Shown here: piece after piece, positions 21,110 through 29,008 of the stretch
How positions within the stretch are numbered: the first letter of the stretch is position 1
Layout: every line of letters begins with the position of its first letter
Virus record (IMG/VR): IMGVR_UViG_3300034418_001037
Span: 1 to 30,328 of that record
Strand: one strand, 5' to 3'
Length of the DNA stretch: 30,328 bases
DNA from: a virus
Notes under the pieces: model-generated
The model's input: the letters and a program-made list of their open reading frames with translations, nothing else
What the model was told of the DNA's origin: nothing
The model's database searches: none
Program-made: the position numbers and the translations under genes

Positions 21110-22533
21110 TATCCTTGTCTCCTATCTAGTGGATTACCAGCAACTTCAACCAGTTCAAGTGGTTGCACTTCAACTGTTCTTGTTTCTGATTTAACATTTA
21201 TATTTCTATCTTCTTCTGTTATGATATTTATGCGTGTTTCTGTTTTAGTGTTGTAAATCCGTGATTCTGGAACAATTTGTAGTAGTCTTGACTCTACATC
21301 TACTGGATATACCCTAAACGGATCAATATTGAATATTGTTAGAGCACTTACTGTTGTTGCAAATGCTTGTATATCTATTATACCACCAAACAGTATGCCA
21401 CCTTTGAAATTACTGTCAAACACACCATCAAGTGTTTCAACTGCTCTTGCTGTTTTCACAGCGGTTATATCAAGTGTGCCTGCACTTGCTATAATACTAA
21501 TTCCGTCACCAACAGCGTCTGCATCTGCTGTAATTGTAAATGAGCTTGATAGTTGTGCTTCAAACGGACGAGTTCTACTTGGTGTAGATTGAAGATCAAA
21601 CACACCTGCTTTAATAGCAACACCATCTGCAATAGTATCTGCGTCTGCTGTGACTGCAAATTCACCACCTATTGCTTCAGGATAACCTGCAACTTGGAAT
21701 ATACCACTTACTTCAACTGTTGCATTACTGCTGACGTCAATAACAGCATCACCTTGTAGTTGAGCTGTTACATCTACTGTTGCATTTGAACTTATACTTG
21801 CTTGTGCTTCAAAATTACTTGTGCCTGTGACTGCTACTGTTGCTATTGCCGCAGGAGCAATTTCTGCTACTGCTGTGACATCGCCATCTGCTGTAAGTGT
21901 AAATTGACTGCTTGCACTAGATTGACCATTTACAAAGGCATTTGCTTCAACAAATACCATTGGACCCCACACATAATCTTGTGGGTTATCCCAACTTACG
22001 TCATCTTGCCATAAAATGTCGCTTTGGAAAGCATTGATTGTTCCAACTACTGCGTTTACAGTTTTTACTGCTGTGACATCTGTGGTTGCACTTGTAGATA
22101 TAGTGCCTCCTGGTGAGACAGTTGCGTTTGCACTTACACTTGAATCAAATGCACTTATAGTTGTTACATCTGCAACAACTGTTTTGACTGCTGTAATAGT
22201 TGCACTGATAACAGTTGATATACTGCTATCTGTGTCAGTTGTTTTTACTGCATCTGTAGAAACAGCAAATGAAGATGAAGAGGTTCCTATAGCATCAGCA
22301 ATAACATCTGCATCTATTGACGCAGAAAATGCTGAATCTATTGTTGATGAGCTATCTTTTAAGAATCCACCCTTGGCAACTACAGTTGCTTGAGCAGATA
22401 CATTTGCGGCACCTTGTATTGCATCATTAATGTAGCCACTTGCAACATATAAGTCGCTGTCAGTGCCTACAAATCCTGATTCTACATAGCCGCTGTCAAG
22501 ATAATCATCATTCAGTATTACATACTGGGCCAT
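21109..22533 (-). CDS. Low-complexity Ala/Val/Thr/Ser-rich virion protein, probable fibre or tail-associated
   Basis: 474 residues, start ATG after GGAGACAGTTCCT. The N-terminus reads DDYLDSGYVESGFVG and then LYVASGYINDA, a motif also found in the 253-residue protein at 4101-4862. Most of the chain is a degenerate repeat of about 35-45 residues built on patterns such as VTAVKTV.AVV.T..AF.S and ITADADAVGDGI, which suggests a beta-solenoid or a string of small beta domains. The last 80 residues change character (RVYPVDVESRLLQIVPESRIYNTKTETRINI), as in phage proteins carrying a Lys/Arg/Glu-rich tail. The stop overlaps the next start as TAATG. Probably structural; no family is named. Confidence 0.6.
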   Translation of the reverse strand: MAQYVILNDDYLDSGYVESGFVGTDSDLYVASGYINDAIQGAANVSAQATVVAKGGFLKDSSSTIDSAFSASIDADVIADAIGTSSSSFAVSTDAVKTTDTDSSISTVISATITAVKTVVADVTTISAFDSSVSANATVSPGGTISTSATTDVTAVKTVNAVVGTINAFQSDILWQDDVSWDNPQDYVWGPMVFVEANAFVNGQSSASSQFTLTADGDVTAVAEIAPAAIATVAVTGTSNFEAQASISSNATVDVTAQLQGDAVIDVSSNATVEVSGIFQVAGYPEAIGGEFAVTADADTIADGVAIKAGVFDLQSTPSRTRPFEAQLSSSFTITADADAVGDGISIIASAGTLDITAVKTARAVETLDGVFDSNFKGGILFGGIIDIQAFATTVSALTIFNIDPFRVYPVDVESRLLQIVPESRIYNTKTETRINIITEEDRNINVKSETRTVEVQPLELVEVAGNPLDRRQG

Positions 22534-22548
22534 AGGAACTGTCTCCTA

Positions 22549-22965
22549 TTATGCCAATGTGACTGTCAAATTGCCTGCTGTAATCTGAAATGTATCGCCG
22601 TCTTCAATAGTTTTAGAAGTTGTTAGAGCGCCATAAAACAAAATATTGCCTGCTGTTGATGCATCTAGTATAGCAATATGCGTAATTGTGCCCCAGTTTC
22701 CTCCACTTGCAGGATCAAATGTAATGTTGCCTGAAGTTGTTATACTTCCTCCTGATGCGGCTGAAAATGTTGCGGCTTTGCGAGCATATGCAAACCCAGA
22801 TACTTCGTTTGTTAGCGTTCCTTCTTCTAAAAGGTCCGTGTTTTGACCTGCACTGTCACCTTCTGTAAACAATCCTACATAGACTGTGGTTGGTGAAGTG
22901 AAAGCGGTATTTCTGAGAACATGGTCTAATAATTTGTCCTCTAAATAATCACTTGCTTGACTCAT
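22549..22965 (-). CDS. Phage structural protein of the 'YVGLFT...EV.GFAYAR' type
   Basis: 138 residues, start ATG after a strong AAAGGAGATCTCTT. The sequence has an N-terminal helix (YLEDKLLDHVLRNT), then VYVGLFT, EVSGFAYARK and ITHIAILDA...NILFYGAL, ending with strands FQITAGNLTVTL. This order of a short helical start, a .LF. strand and an EV.G.(G/A)YAR segment is shared by a widespread group of phage virion proteins of about 130 residues. They are often annotated as tail fibre or hypothetical structural proteins. It contains a DSAG tetrapeptide (TEGDSAGQN). The function is structural by context. Confidence 0.65.
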   Translation of the reverse strand: MSQASDYLEDKLLDHVLRNTAFTSPTTVYVGLFTEGDSAGQNTDLLEEGTLTNEVSGFAYARKAATFSAASGGSITTSGNITFDPASGGNWGTITHIAILDASTAGNILFYGALTTSKTIEDGDTFQITAGNLTVTLA

Positions 22966-22989
22966 AAGAGATCTCCTTTGTATAATTTG

Positions 22990-23005
22990 TTAATCGCGAT
23001 GTTAA
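22990..23005. repeat. Short palindrome in the intergenic gap
   Basis: The gap between two structural genes contains the perfect palindrome ATCGCGAT (22993-23000) flanked on both sides by TTAA. A TTGACA hexamer lies upstream on the minus strand (23019-23024), but no good -10 box sits at the normal distance. The site could be an operator or simply chance symmetry. Confidence 0.3.
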
Positions 23006-23029
23006 TATTTATTAGTTTTGTCAAAATGC

Positions 23030-23581
23030 TTATGTAATTCGCCTTATTTTGATAGTTGCGGTGCCGCTTACAGTGGTTTGTCCTGTAATGACGCATTCCA
23101 TCATAAAACCTAAAGCTCTTCTTCCTCCTGGAATACTAGGTAATAGATCATCTAATCTGCTGTTAACTTCTACTATCTTTTTTGTGCCCACACTGTCTGG
23201 ATACGATGTATCTATGACATCATTTGTAGCAGAAAATATGTTTATGCGAGGGGTGAGGAATACATTTGTATTGAATAAATCATCTGAATCATAATAAACT
23301 ATACCTGCTTGGCAGGTTGCGCTATTTGTTGCACTACCGCTTATACTAAAACTGGTTATATTGGTAAGTTCTATTTCATATTGTGCAATTCCGTTCCAGG
23401 TAAAATCGCTAACATGGTAATTGCTTGTTTCGTAAAACACATTGTGCAAACCAGTATTATTGTCCAGGGTCATCGTGCCAGGTTTTCTATCAATTATAGT
23501 TTCTGATAGTGTGCTAAATCCACCAGCTGTGTAAGTTGCTGTGGTTTGGTTTGTGCCTAACAGTGGATAGATAAGTGGCAT
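23030..23581 (-). CDS. Virion structural protein, unknown
   Basis: 183 residues, start ATG with AAGGATCGCAG before it. The protein is beta-rich with many Thr, Ser, Asn and Tyr residues, and has the pattern SFSISGSATNSATCQAGIVYY, as in beta-sandwich virion proteins. The C-terminus (TTVSGTATIKIRRIT) also looks like beta strands. No catalytic motif or transmembrane segment is present. Its position in the fibre module suggests a minor structural or fibre protein. The gene is followed by 64 bases without a gene, which contain a palindrome. Confidence 0.5.
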   Translation of the reverse strand: MPLIYPLLGTNQTTATYTAGGFSTLSETIIDRKPGTMTLDNNTGLHNVFYETSNYHVSDFTWNGIAQYEIELTNITSFSISGSATNSATCQAGIVYYDSDDLFNTNVFLTPRINIFSATNDVIDTSYPDSVGTKKIVEVNSRLDDLLPSIPGGRRALGFMMECVITGQTTVSGTATIKIRRIT

Positions 23582-23590
23582 CTGCGATCC

Positions 23591-24076
23591 TTAATTTGTG
23601 CTTAAATCAAGCACATAGCTTACAAGAAATGATGTGCCGTCAAATATCATTGTATAGACATTTGTGCTACTGTCTTCAAAAATTGGTGTTAAACCGCTTG
23701 GATATTTTACTGTGTAATTTTCAAAACTTAAACTATCTCCGCTACTTGCTGTGAATATAAGAATATAAGTTCCACCAGCAATTGGATTCTGTATGTGTAT
23801 GATTGTGCTACCTGATGTTAAAGTTGCTTTTGCTGTTTGTGCTGTTGACACATCCCAGCTGATATCACCTGCACTGTCATATGAGAGAGTTTGTAAACCA
23901 AACACCTGTTGCTTGCTGTAGTTTCCCTGTGTTGCATACGGACCACTGGTGTCATAAAAATCTAAAATGTCATTTACATTGTTAATGTTTTTATTGATTT
24001 CAGCTCGCGCATCAGCAATACGATCCTGACCGCTGTCTGTGTATTGATTACTTGCTTTATCTGTTGGCCAAGTCAT
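23591..24076 (-). CDS. Virion structural protein, fibre-associated
   Basis: 161 residues, start ATG preceded by AAGGAGATAAT. The N-terminal third is helical and polar (RIADARAEINKNINNVNDILDF), and the rest is a beta-rich domain with Ser/Thr-rich strands (GTYILIFTASSGDSLSF, YTMIFDGTSFLVSYVLDL). This resembles the C-terminal head domains of short marine phage fibre proteins, where a helical stem precedes a beta knob. It contains one DSAG tetrapeptide (LSYDSAGDI). I recognise no named family. It lies in a run of tail fibre genes. Confidence 0.6.
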   Translation of the reverse strand: MTWPTDKASNQYTDSGQDRIADARAEINKNINNVNDILDFYDTSGPYATQGNYSKQQVFGLQTLSYDSAGDISWDVSTAQTAKATLTSGSTIIHIQNPIAGGTYILIFTASSGDSLSFENYTVKYPSGLTPIFEDSSTNVYTMIFDGTSFLVSYVLDLSTN

Positions 24077-24085
24077 ATTATCTCC

Positions 24086-26212
24086 TTATGCTGGTGGATG
24101 TTTTCCATTGTCGTCTATGAATACAGTTGAACCATCTGTTCCGTCCATGTGCAACAGTAGTAGTGTGTTAGCATCATTTTGGAATGGTGTGGTATCTGGT
24201 GTAAAACTTGCTGTGTATCTTGCTGTGTCGCTTACTCGCATTTCATCAAGATATCCATCAAACATATGACTGGTATTACCATTCCATCTTGCAATATAAT
24301 CTATACCATCAAATCCAAAATCTGCGCCCATTGTTCCTGAACTTGAATAGAGTGTGGTAAGTTCTGTTCCATCAAAGAAATGTTTTATGGTTGCTCCATT
24401 CTTAACTATTGCCCAGTGATACCAAGTTCCTGTTGAAATGCTTGGTATAGTATAGTAAGTTTCATATAATGTTCCGCCACTATTCCTTATAACCAAATTA
24501 CTTACATAGGTTCCACCTTGGTTAGCAATTGAAGCATATTCTGTGTTACTGTTACCTGCATATATCATTCTAAATGTGCCTGCACTTGGTAAAACATCTA
24601 AATTAATCCAACCTTCTATGGTAAAATCATCTGAATATGACATTGTTGCACCATATATACCAAGATAATCGCCTGTGCCATCAAACAGAGCACTTGCACC
24701 ACCAAACTTACTTTCTGCTGTATCTATTTGTGCATCAGCTGAAGCACTTACACCAACCGCACTTCTACCTGCGGTGTCGCCATTGTCATCACGGAAGTCT
24801 GTTGATGCATCTGTGCCATTCATATGGAATAAGCAGATGGTATCTTCGTCGTTGGTAAATTGTGCTGTTGGAGGTGTAAAACTTGCGCCTGTATATCTTG
24901 CTGTATTACTAACGCGAACTTCATCTATCCATCCATTACCGCCAGCATTAAAAGAACTTACTCCAGACCCAATCCAAAAAGCACCATTATCACCTAACTT
25001 AACACCACTATATGTGACAGTTTCATTTGCAATTCTGGTCCCATTTTGATAAACACTCCAAGTTGATGCATCAGCATCATAAACCATTGCCGCATGGTGC
25101 CAAGTATCTAATGCAAGAGCTGAACCTGCACTTGTAATTAAATCTTGTTTAGGATCTGATCCATTATATGCATCCCATGATGCTTGTAATTTTAGATCAA
25201 AGTTTCTCCATAATATCCCGCCTCCATAGTTAGGAAGTGATGGATGACTACCTACAATAACTAATCCAACTGTGCTACTACCTGTATCATTATCTACATT
25301 GAAGAAACACTCTATTGTCCAACTACCTTCTATAAGATAAAAAGGACTATTGGTGTTTGCACTTACATTAAGTCCGTCGCCTGTTCCGTCAAATAGAGCA
25401 CTTGCGCCACCAAATTTACTTCGTGCTGTGTCAATTTGTGTGTTGCCTACAACATTTAAACTTATTGGTTCTCTAACCCCGTTGTCATCTTCAAAGAATG
25501 TGCTGCCATCTGTGCCGTTCATGTGTAGCAATAGTTTTGTGTTGTCGTCGTTCGTAAAAGGTGTTGTTGAAGGTGTAAATGTAGTTGTGTATCTTGCTGT
25601 GTTGCTTATGCGGAGTTCGTCTATGTGTCCTGGTAATCCGTAGGAACCAGTTAATACCCAGGCCGCCTGACCAATGATCAATCCACCAGTGTTACTAAAA
25701 TTAATTGAACCAGCATAGGTTCCAGTATCAACAGATGTTCCATCTCTATATAGGGTAAATGTGGTTCCTGAACGGACCAGTGCATAATGATACCAGGTGT
25801 TCAAACTCATTGCGGTTGAATCTTCAACAATGTCACCACCACTATCATTTACATAGAATCTAAGCACTGCCGTTCCTGATCCTTTAGTTCCTAATCCCAA
25901 TGAACCTGAACCAAAACTGCCTGTGCTGGAACCAATCACATATCTATCATTAGGAATTGAAGTGGGTCTCACCCAAAATTCAACGGTAAAATTGTCAGTG
26001 CCAAAATTAAATGTATCACTACTGGCAATTTTTAGATAATCAGCGGTTCCGTCAATTGCCAATGATGATCCACCAAACTTACTTTGTGCTGTATCTACTT
26101 GTGCATCATTAACAGCACTTACACCTATTTTTTTACGGACGACTTCTGCTTCTACCGCAACTTCAAAGTTCGCACTTGCTGTTATTCCTAATCCTAAACC
26201 AACTACACTCAT
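24086..26212 (-). CDS. Triple LamG/concanavalin-like domain adhesion protein
   Basis: 708 residues made almost entirely of three tandem Laminin-G/ConA-like domains (about residues 30-235, 250-475 and 485-700). Each opens with (K)FGG.S..(I/F)DGT.DYL (first residues near 44, 265 and 501). Each then has a FT(V/I)E.W strand, W(Y/H)H.A.V..G and I.(Y/W).DG, and closes with G.(L/I)DE.R(V/I)S(N/D)TARYT followed by LLLHM(N/D)GTD. These beta-sandwich domains usually bind carbohydrate, so the protein is a likely host-glycan-binding fibre or decoration. Strong similarity between units at protein and DNA level points to duplication within the gene. It sits between two other fibre-type genes and is start-coupled to the upstream one. 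Confidence 0.85.
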   Translation of the reverse strand: MSVVGLGLGITASANFEVAVEAEVVRKKIGVSAVNDAQVDTAQSKFGGSSLAIDGTADYLKIASSDTFNFGTDNFTVEFWVRPTSIPNDRYVIGSSTGSFGSGSLGLGTKGSGTAVLRFYVNDSGGDIVEDSTAMSLNTWYHYALVRSGTTFTLYRDGTSVDTGTYAGSINFSNTGGLIIGQAAWVLTGSYGLPGHIDELRISNTARYTTTFTPSTTPFTNDDNTKLLLHMNGTDGSTFFEDDNGVREPISLNVVGNTQIDTARSKFGGASALFDGTGDGLNVSANTNSPFYLIEGSWTIECFFNVDNDTGSSTVGLVIVGSHPSLPNYGGGILWRNFDLKLQASWDAYNGSDPKQDLITSAGSALALDTWHHAAMVYDADASTWSVYQNGTRIANETVTYSGVKLGDNGAFWIGSGVSSFNAGGNGWIDEVRVSNTARYTGASFTPPTAQFTNDEDTICLFHMNGTDASTDFRDDNGDTAGRSAVGVSASADAQIDTAESKFGGASALFDGTGDYLGIYGATMSYSDDFTIEGWINLDVLPSAGTFRMIYAGNSNTEYASIANQGGTYVSNLVIRNSGGTLYETYYTIPSISTGTWYHWAIVKNGATIKHFFDGTELTTLYSSSGTMGADFGFDGIDYIARWNGNTSHMFDGYLDEMRVSDTARYTASFTPDTTPFQNDANTLLLLHMDGTDGSTVFIDDNGKHPPA

Positions 26213-27051
26213 TATGCACTCGCCAAATCACCAACCAATACCCATTCGTCTGTTGCAATTTTTATGCAACTTGCCGCTGAATATTGAGCTCTAAAATCTT
26301 TAGTTGGTGTGGCGTTTACTGTCACACCTGAACCTTCTGCTACTGTCACAGTGCCTGCACCCAATTGAACCAAATCAACTTTGGTGCCTACTGGAAATGC
26401 AACAGAACTGTTAGGTGGAATAGTAAGTGTTATTGCCGCCGCATTGTTTAGTGTGACTAATTTGCTTGCATCTGTTAGCACAAGTGTATATGTTGTGCCT
26501 GTTTGTGTGTTTAGTGTGCTTTGTGCTACAACTGTTCCTGTGATATCAACATTGCCTGTGCCTGTGATGTCATTGGAGTTTAGGTCCAAATCTCCACCAA
26601 GTTGTGGCGTTGTGTCATCTACTACTTCTGTAAATGTAATATCACTTGTAAGTGCAAAAGTTCCTGTGCCACCTGGTATGGTGTGTGTGTTTAGTGTGCC
26701 TAAACTTGTAATGTTGTTTGACTGTGCATCTAAATCACCGCCAAGTTGTGGTGTTGCGTCTTCTACAACATTGGCAATACCTGCACTGCCTGTAAAGGCA
26801 ATTTCTACTGTGGTAGCACCTGCTGAGTCTGGTGCACTAACAGTTGTTGAAATATCTGTGCCACCTATAATGTTTAATAATGAATCTCTGTCTGCTTCAC
26901 CAAGTGTTTGTTGCGTTCCGCTGTCAGCGCCTACACTTACTGAGCCTTGACGGAGCAAATGAACAAAGTTGTTGTCTAGTTCAGAATAGGTTAAAGCACT
27001 ACCTTTGGTAGTTGCGCCTGTTGCTGATTCTTGTCTAAGAGTAATAGTCAT
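26212..27051 (-). CDS. Tail fibre / virion structural protein with TPQLGGDLD repeats
   Basis: 279 residues, start ATG after CAAGGAGATACA. It opens with TYSELDNNFVHL, a segment common at the N-terminus of phage fibre proteins, and then has two copies of a repeat: VVEDATPQLGGDLDAQSNNI and VVDDTTPQLGGDLDLNSNDI, about 58 residues apart. The P.LGG.LD.N...I motif is typical of trimeric beta-structured tail fibre shafts. The C-terminal part is Thr/Val/Ala-rich, with a probable beta-sandwich ending in EWVLVGDLASA. One DSAG tetrapeptide is present. The stop overlaps the LamG gene start as TAATG, so the two are coupled. Role: host-contact fibre or fibre-attachment protein (inferred). Confidence 0.75.
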   Translation of the reverse strand: MTITLRQESATGATTKGSALTYSELDNNFVHLLRQGSVSVGADSGTQQTLGEADRDSLLNIIGGTDISTTVSAPDSAGATTVEIAFTGSAGIANVVEDATPQLGGDLDAQSNNITSLGTLNTHTIPGGTGTFALTSDITFTEVVDDTTPQLGGDLDLNSNDITGTGNVDITGTVVAQSTLNTQTGTTYTLVLTDASKLVTLNNAAAITLTIPPNSSVAFPVGTKVDLVQLGAGTVTVAEGSGVTVNATPTKDFRAQYSAASCIKIATDEWVLVGDLASA

Positions 27052-27080
27052 TGTATCTCCTTGGTTTTATAGCGTCAGTA

Positions 27081-27548
27081 TTATTTAGTCTTTCTGTTGA
27101 AATAGGTGTAGTAATCAGTTTCTTTTAACTGTAAACGACTGTTTTTTAGTGTGCTGATACGCTGTATTATAATTAAAGGCTCGTGTGCATATGTGTATGC
27201 AAAGCCTAGAGGTTCTTGTTCTGTGTCTGGGTGCATACCTAGACAAATAACATCTCGTTTGCGATATTGTTTGTTCCAACGGTTAATCTGTTCGTGCATA
27301 TAGTCATAGTCCCAATCAAAACCATTTACAACCACAGCTTCTAGATGAAATATATCTTTGAAGTGGCAAAAACCTTCAACTACATTTTCAGGTGTAGTAG
27401 TTTCTACCATCATAGTCTTGTGCCAATAGTCATTAAGATAAGGACACACCGCATGTCCACTTAGTTTGCTTCTAGGTTTGGCAATAACCTGTTTAAGCCA
27501 TCTCAGTATTTTCTTGTGACTGTCTGACATTGGGTTTGGAAAACGCAT
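27081..27548 (-). CDS. Hypothetical phage protein
   Basis: 155 residues, ATG preceded by GGAG with a 6-base spacer, overlapping the end of the previous gene in another frame. I do not recognise a family with certainty. Visible features are a basic N-terminal helix (KKILRWLKQVIAKPRSK), HAVCPYL, a conserved-looking FDWDYDYMHEQINRWN segment, and ICLGMHPDTE followed by IIIQRIS near the C-terminus. It is a soluble, aromatic-rich protein with no membrane segment. It is the last gene of the accessory block before the fibre genes, with a 29-base gap after it that has no terminator. Confidence 0.55.
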   Translation of the reverse strand: MRFPNPMSDSHKKILRWLKQVIAKPRSKLSGHAVCPYLNDYWHKTMMVETTTPENVVEGFCHFKDIFHLEAVVVNGFDWDYDYMHEQINRWNKQYRKRDVICLGMHPDTEQEPLGFAYTYAHEPLIIIQRISTLKNSRLQLKETDYYTYFNRKTK

Positions 27549-28047
27549 GTTCTACTCCTTGTGGTGTATGTATAACAAATTGTGTATTTGTGTGTCTATC
27601 AAATATTTCGTTCCATATAGGCCACCATCTTTGATGCAATGGAGGACGGTGAGCCCTAGGCACAAGTGTGTCCATTTGACTTGTGCAATCTTTGCTCCAC
27701 ATACTGTCAAAGCCCCATAGGTGTATTTCGCCTTGAGGTTTTGCCATGTAATTGGCGGCATGTAATCCTGCGTTCCAATGATTGGTTTTGTTGTAAATTG
27801 GAAACCAATCGCCTTCAATGTTTTGTTTTAATCTTAATTCTTTTGTTTCTTGTGTTGTGTAAACTGGCACACGAGGATGCCATTTGTTTGATCTCATCCA
27901 ATACACAACTTTTGCATCTATAATTGACAGTGCATTATAGTTGTATCCATGTTGAGGTATGTTGCAACAGATGACATATCTGTCACTTGGTGTGTATAGT
28001 GTGTTGCTGGCACCATTGCCAATTATGTCAACTCTCGTCAATTCCAT
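27493..28047 (-). CDS. DUF115/MptE-like Rossmann-fold protein, putative sugar-related transferase
   Basis: 184 residues, with start ATG at 28047 preceded by AAAAAGGATCT. The N-terminus reads VDIIGNGASNTL (residues 6-17), a Gly-rich loop after a first beta strand. It resembles the IIGNGPSL opening of DUF115 proteins and of some glycosyl- or sialyltransferase-like proteins. Later segments (IHLWGFDSMW, then a Trp-rich helix) resemble the same group, in which a conserved hydrophobic strand ends in GFD. Marine phages often carry such genes near glycosyltransferases. It may work with the GT-B-like product upstream on surface or DNA sugars, but this is inference. The 3' end overlaps the next gene by about 56 bases. 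Confidence 0.5.
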   Translation of the reverse strand: MELTRVDIIGNGASNTLYTPSDRYVICCNIPQHGYNYNALSIIDAKVVYWMRSNKWHPRVPVYTTQETKELRLKQNIEGDWFPIYNKTNHWNAGLHAANYMAKPQGEIHLWGFDSMWSKDCTSQMDTLVPRAHRPPLHQRWWPIWNEIFDRHTNTQFVIHTPQGVEHAFSKPNVRQSQENTEMA

Positions 28048-28228
28048 AGATCCTTTTTTCTAGTAAGTCTATTCGTTTGCTTTGCAATTCTATTTGTTCT
28101 TGTGTTTTGTTTAGTGTGTCCAACAGCACCTTTTGGTTTTTGATTAGATTATTCAAATGCTTGTCTGCATGGTTAGCAAATTTAACCAAATCCATTAGTG
28201 TGTCATATGGGTCTCCGTTTTCAAACAT
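28028..28228 (-). CDS. Small coiled-coil protein, unknown function
   Basis: 66 residues from the ATG at 28228, which overlaps the previous stop as TGATG. A GTG codon sits just upstream in frame, but the TGATG coupling makes the ATG the natural start. After a short acidic N-terminus the protein is one long predicted helix with heptad-like hydrophobic spacing (LNNLIKNQKVLLDTLNK, then EQIELQSKRIDLLEKRI). This suggests a dimeric or trimeric coiled coil. It has no Cys, no membrane segment and no recognised domain. It is translationally coupled to the genes on both sides. The function is not known. Confidence 0.6.
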   Translation of the reverse strand: MFENGDPYDTLMDLVKFANHADKHLNNLIKNQKVLLDTLNKTQEQIELQSKRIDLLEKRIYGIDES

Positions 28229-28662
28229 CACACTAGCCTTTGCTTTAATCTTTTACCATTTTCTATAGGTATACTACTGGCTTGTTCATATGTCCAACCA
28301 AATTCTTTTACTCTGCGTCTAAAACATTCTGCATGTATACCATTTGCCATTGCTATTCTACGCCAATGTCCATATTCTGTGTGATCTATGCGTAGGGTTG
28401 ACATGTTTTTTTCTTTAGAACACCATTCTACATTACCTGGTTCATAATTAGCAAGTTTGTTGATTCTATTTAGAACATGTTCTGCACTTGGACGAGGTCC
28501 TAGATCATCTAACCAATTGATAAACCCTTGTTCTCCCTTCCAATCATCACATACTTCAGTTTCAACATAATATATTTCATTGTGTTCACAAGAATATATC
28601 ATTTTATACCATATGCGCCATTCAGCAAGATATTCTTTTCTTAGATCACTATACAAGCTCAT
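28228..28662 (-). CDS. HNH-type homing endonuclease-like protein
   Basis: 144 residues from the ATG at 28662, which overlaps the upstream stop by 14 bases. An ATG 24 bases further upstream exists but has no Shine-Dalgarno sequence. The core reads VCDDW....FINWLDDLGPRPS.EHVLNRI....NYEPGNVEWCS. This is the classic layout of phage HNH/AP2-associated nucleases, where the family consensus is roughly F..DMG.RP...LDRIDN...Y.P.NCRW. The C-terminal third (YGHWRRIAMANG...FRRRVKEFGWTYEQA) looks like a helix-turn-helix DNA-recognition module, as is usual for these mobile genes. The first Asp of the LDRID segment is Asn here (LNRIN), so catalytic competence is uncertain. It is probably a free-standing selfish gene inserted in the accessory block. 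Confidence 0.65.
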   Translation of the reverse strand: MSLYSDLRKEYLAEWRIWYKMIYSCEHNEIYYVETEVCDDWKGEQGFINWLDDLGPRPSAEHVLNRINKLANYEPGNVEWCSKEKNMSTLRIDHTEYGHWRRIAMANGIHAECFRRRVKEFGWTYEQASSIPIENGKRLKQRLV

Positions 28663-29008
28663 TGTCTCTCTCGTAGTTGATGTCATGGCTGTCAGTCCAT
28701 TCAGTTGTTTTGACTGTTTTCAACATTTTTTCATAACAGTGTTTTCTCATGTGTGTTCTCCTAGCAACAATTATACAGTTGTGAGCACCCCATGCTTCAA
28801 TTGGATCCTTACGCACCATACAGTATTGATGTATTTTAGGTCCTCTGTGTTCTTTGACACCTGAACGATCCCACATGTCATACCAATCTTCTAATTCAAA
28901 AGCCCATTCTTGTCCTAGTGCTCTTGCTTGAGCTTTTGCCATTGAATATTTCGTAATCCATTCTCTTGGTATGCCATTAGGATTGTCATATACTTTTTTA
29001 AATGGCAT
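28649..29008 (-). CDS. Small HNH/homing-nuclease-like protein of a marine-phage family
   Basis: 119 residues, with a very good ribosome binding site (AAAGGAGG) ending about 6 bases before the ATG and a start that overlaps the preceding stop by 11 bases. The sequence has a Trp-rich N-terminal helix region, then WYDMWDRSG..EHRG, then QYCMVRKDP..AWG.HNCIIV.R..H. This order (aromatic helix, RG turn, C-V-R-D segment, W..N segment, terminal His) resembles small phage proteins related to HNH or DUF-type homing nucleases. The standard HNH catalytic triad is not clearly complete, so it may be a degenerate or DNA-binding relative. The next gene downstream encodes a second protein of the same general type. 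The function is not established. Confidence 0.45.
   Translation of the reverse strand: MPFKKVYDNPNGIPREWITKYSMAKAQARALGQEWAFELEDWYDMWDRSGVKEHRGPKIHQYCMVRKDPIEAWGAHNCIIVARRTHMRKHCYEKMLKTVKTTEWTDSHDINYERDNELV

Noticed and set aside
23019-23024. Consensus TTGACA on the minus strand before the 138-residue gene
   Set aside because: No acceptable -10 box lies 15-19 bases downstream; the nearest AT-rich hexamers are at 11 or more than 30 bases.
27552-27818. Minus-strand ORF of 88 codons inside the DUF115-like gene
   Set aside because: It lies within a recognised gene in a different frame, without a start site, and is rich in rare-looking stretches; it is a shadow frame.
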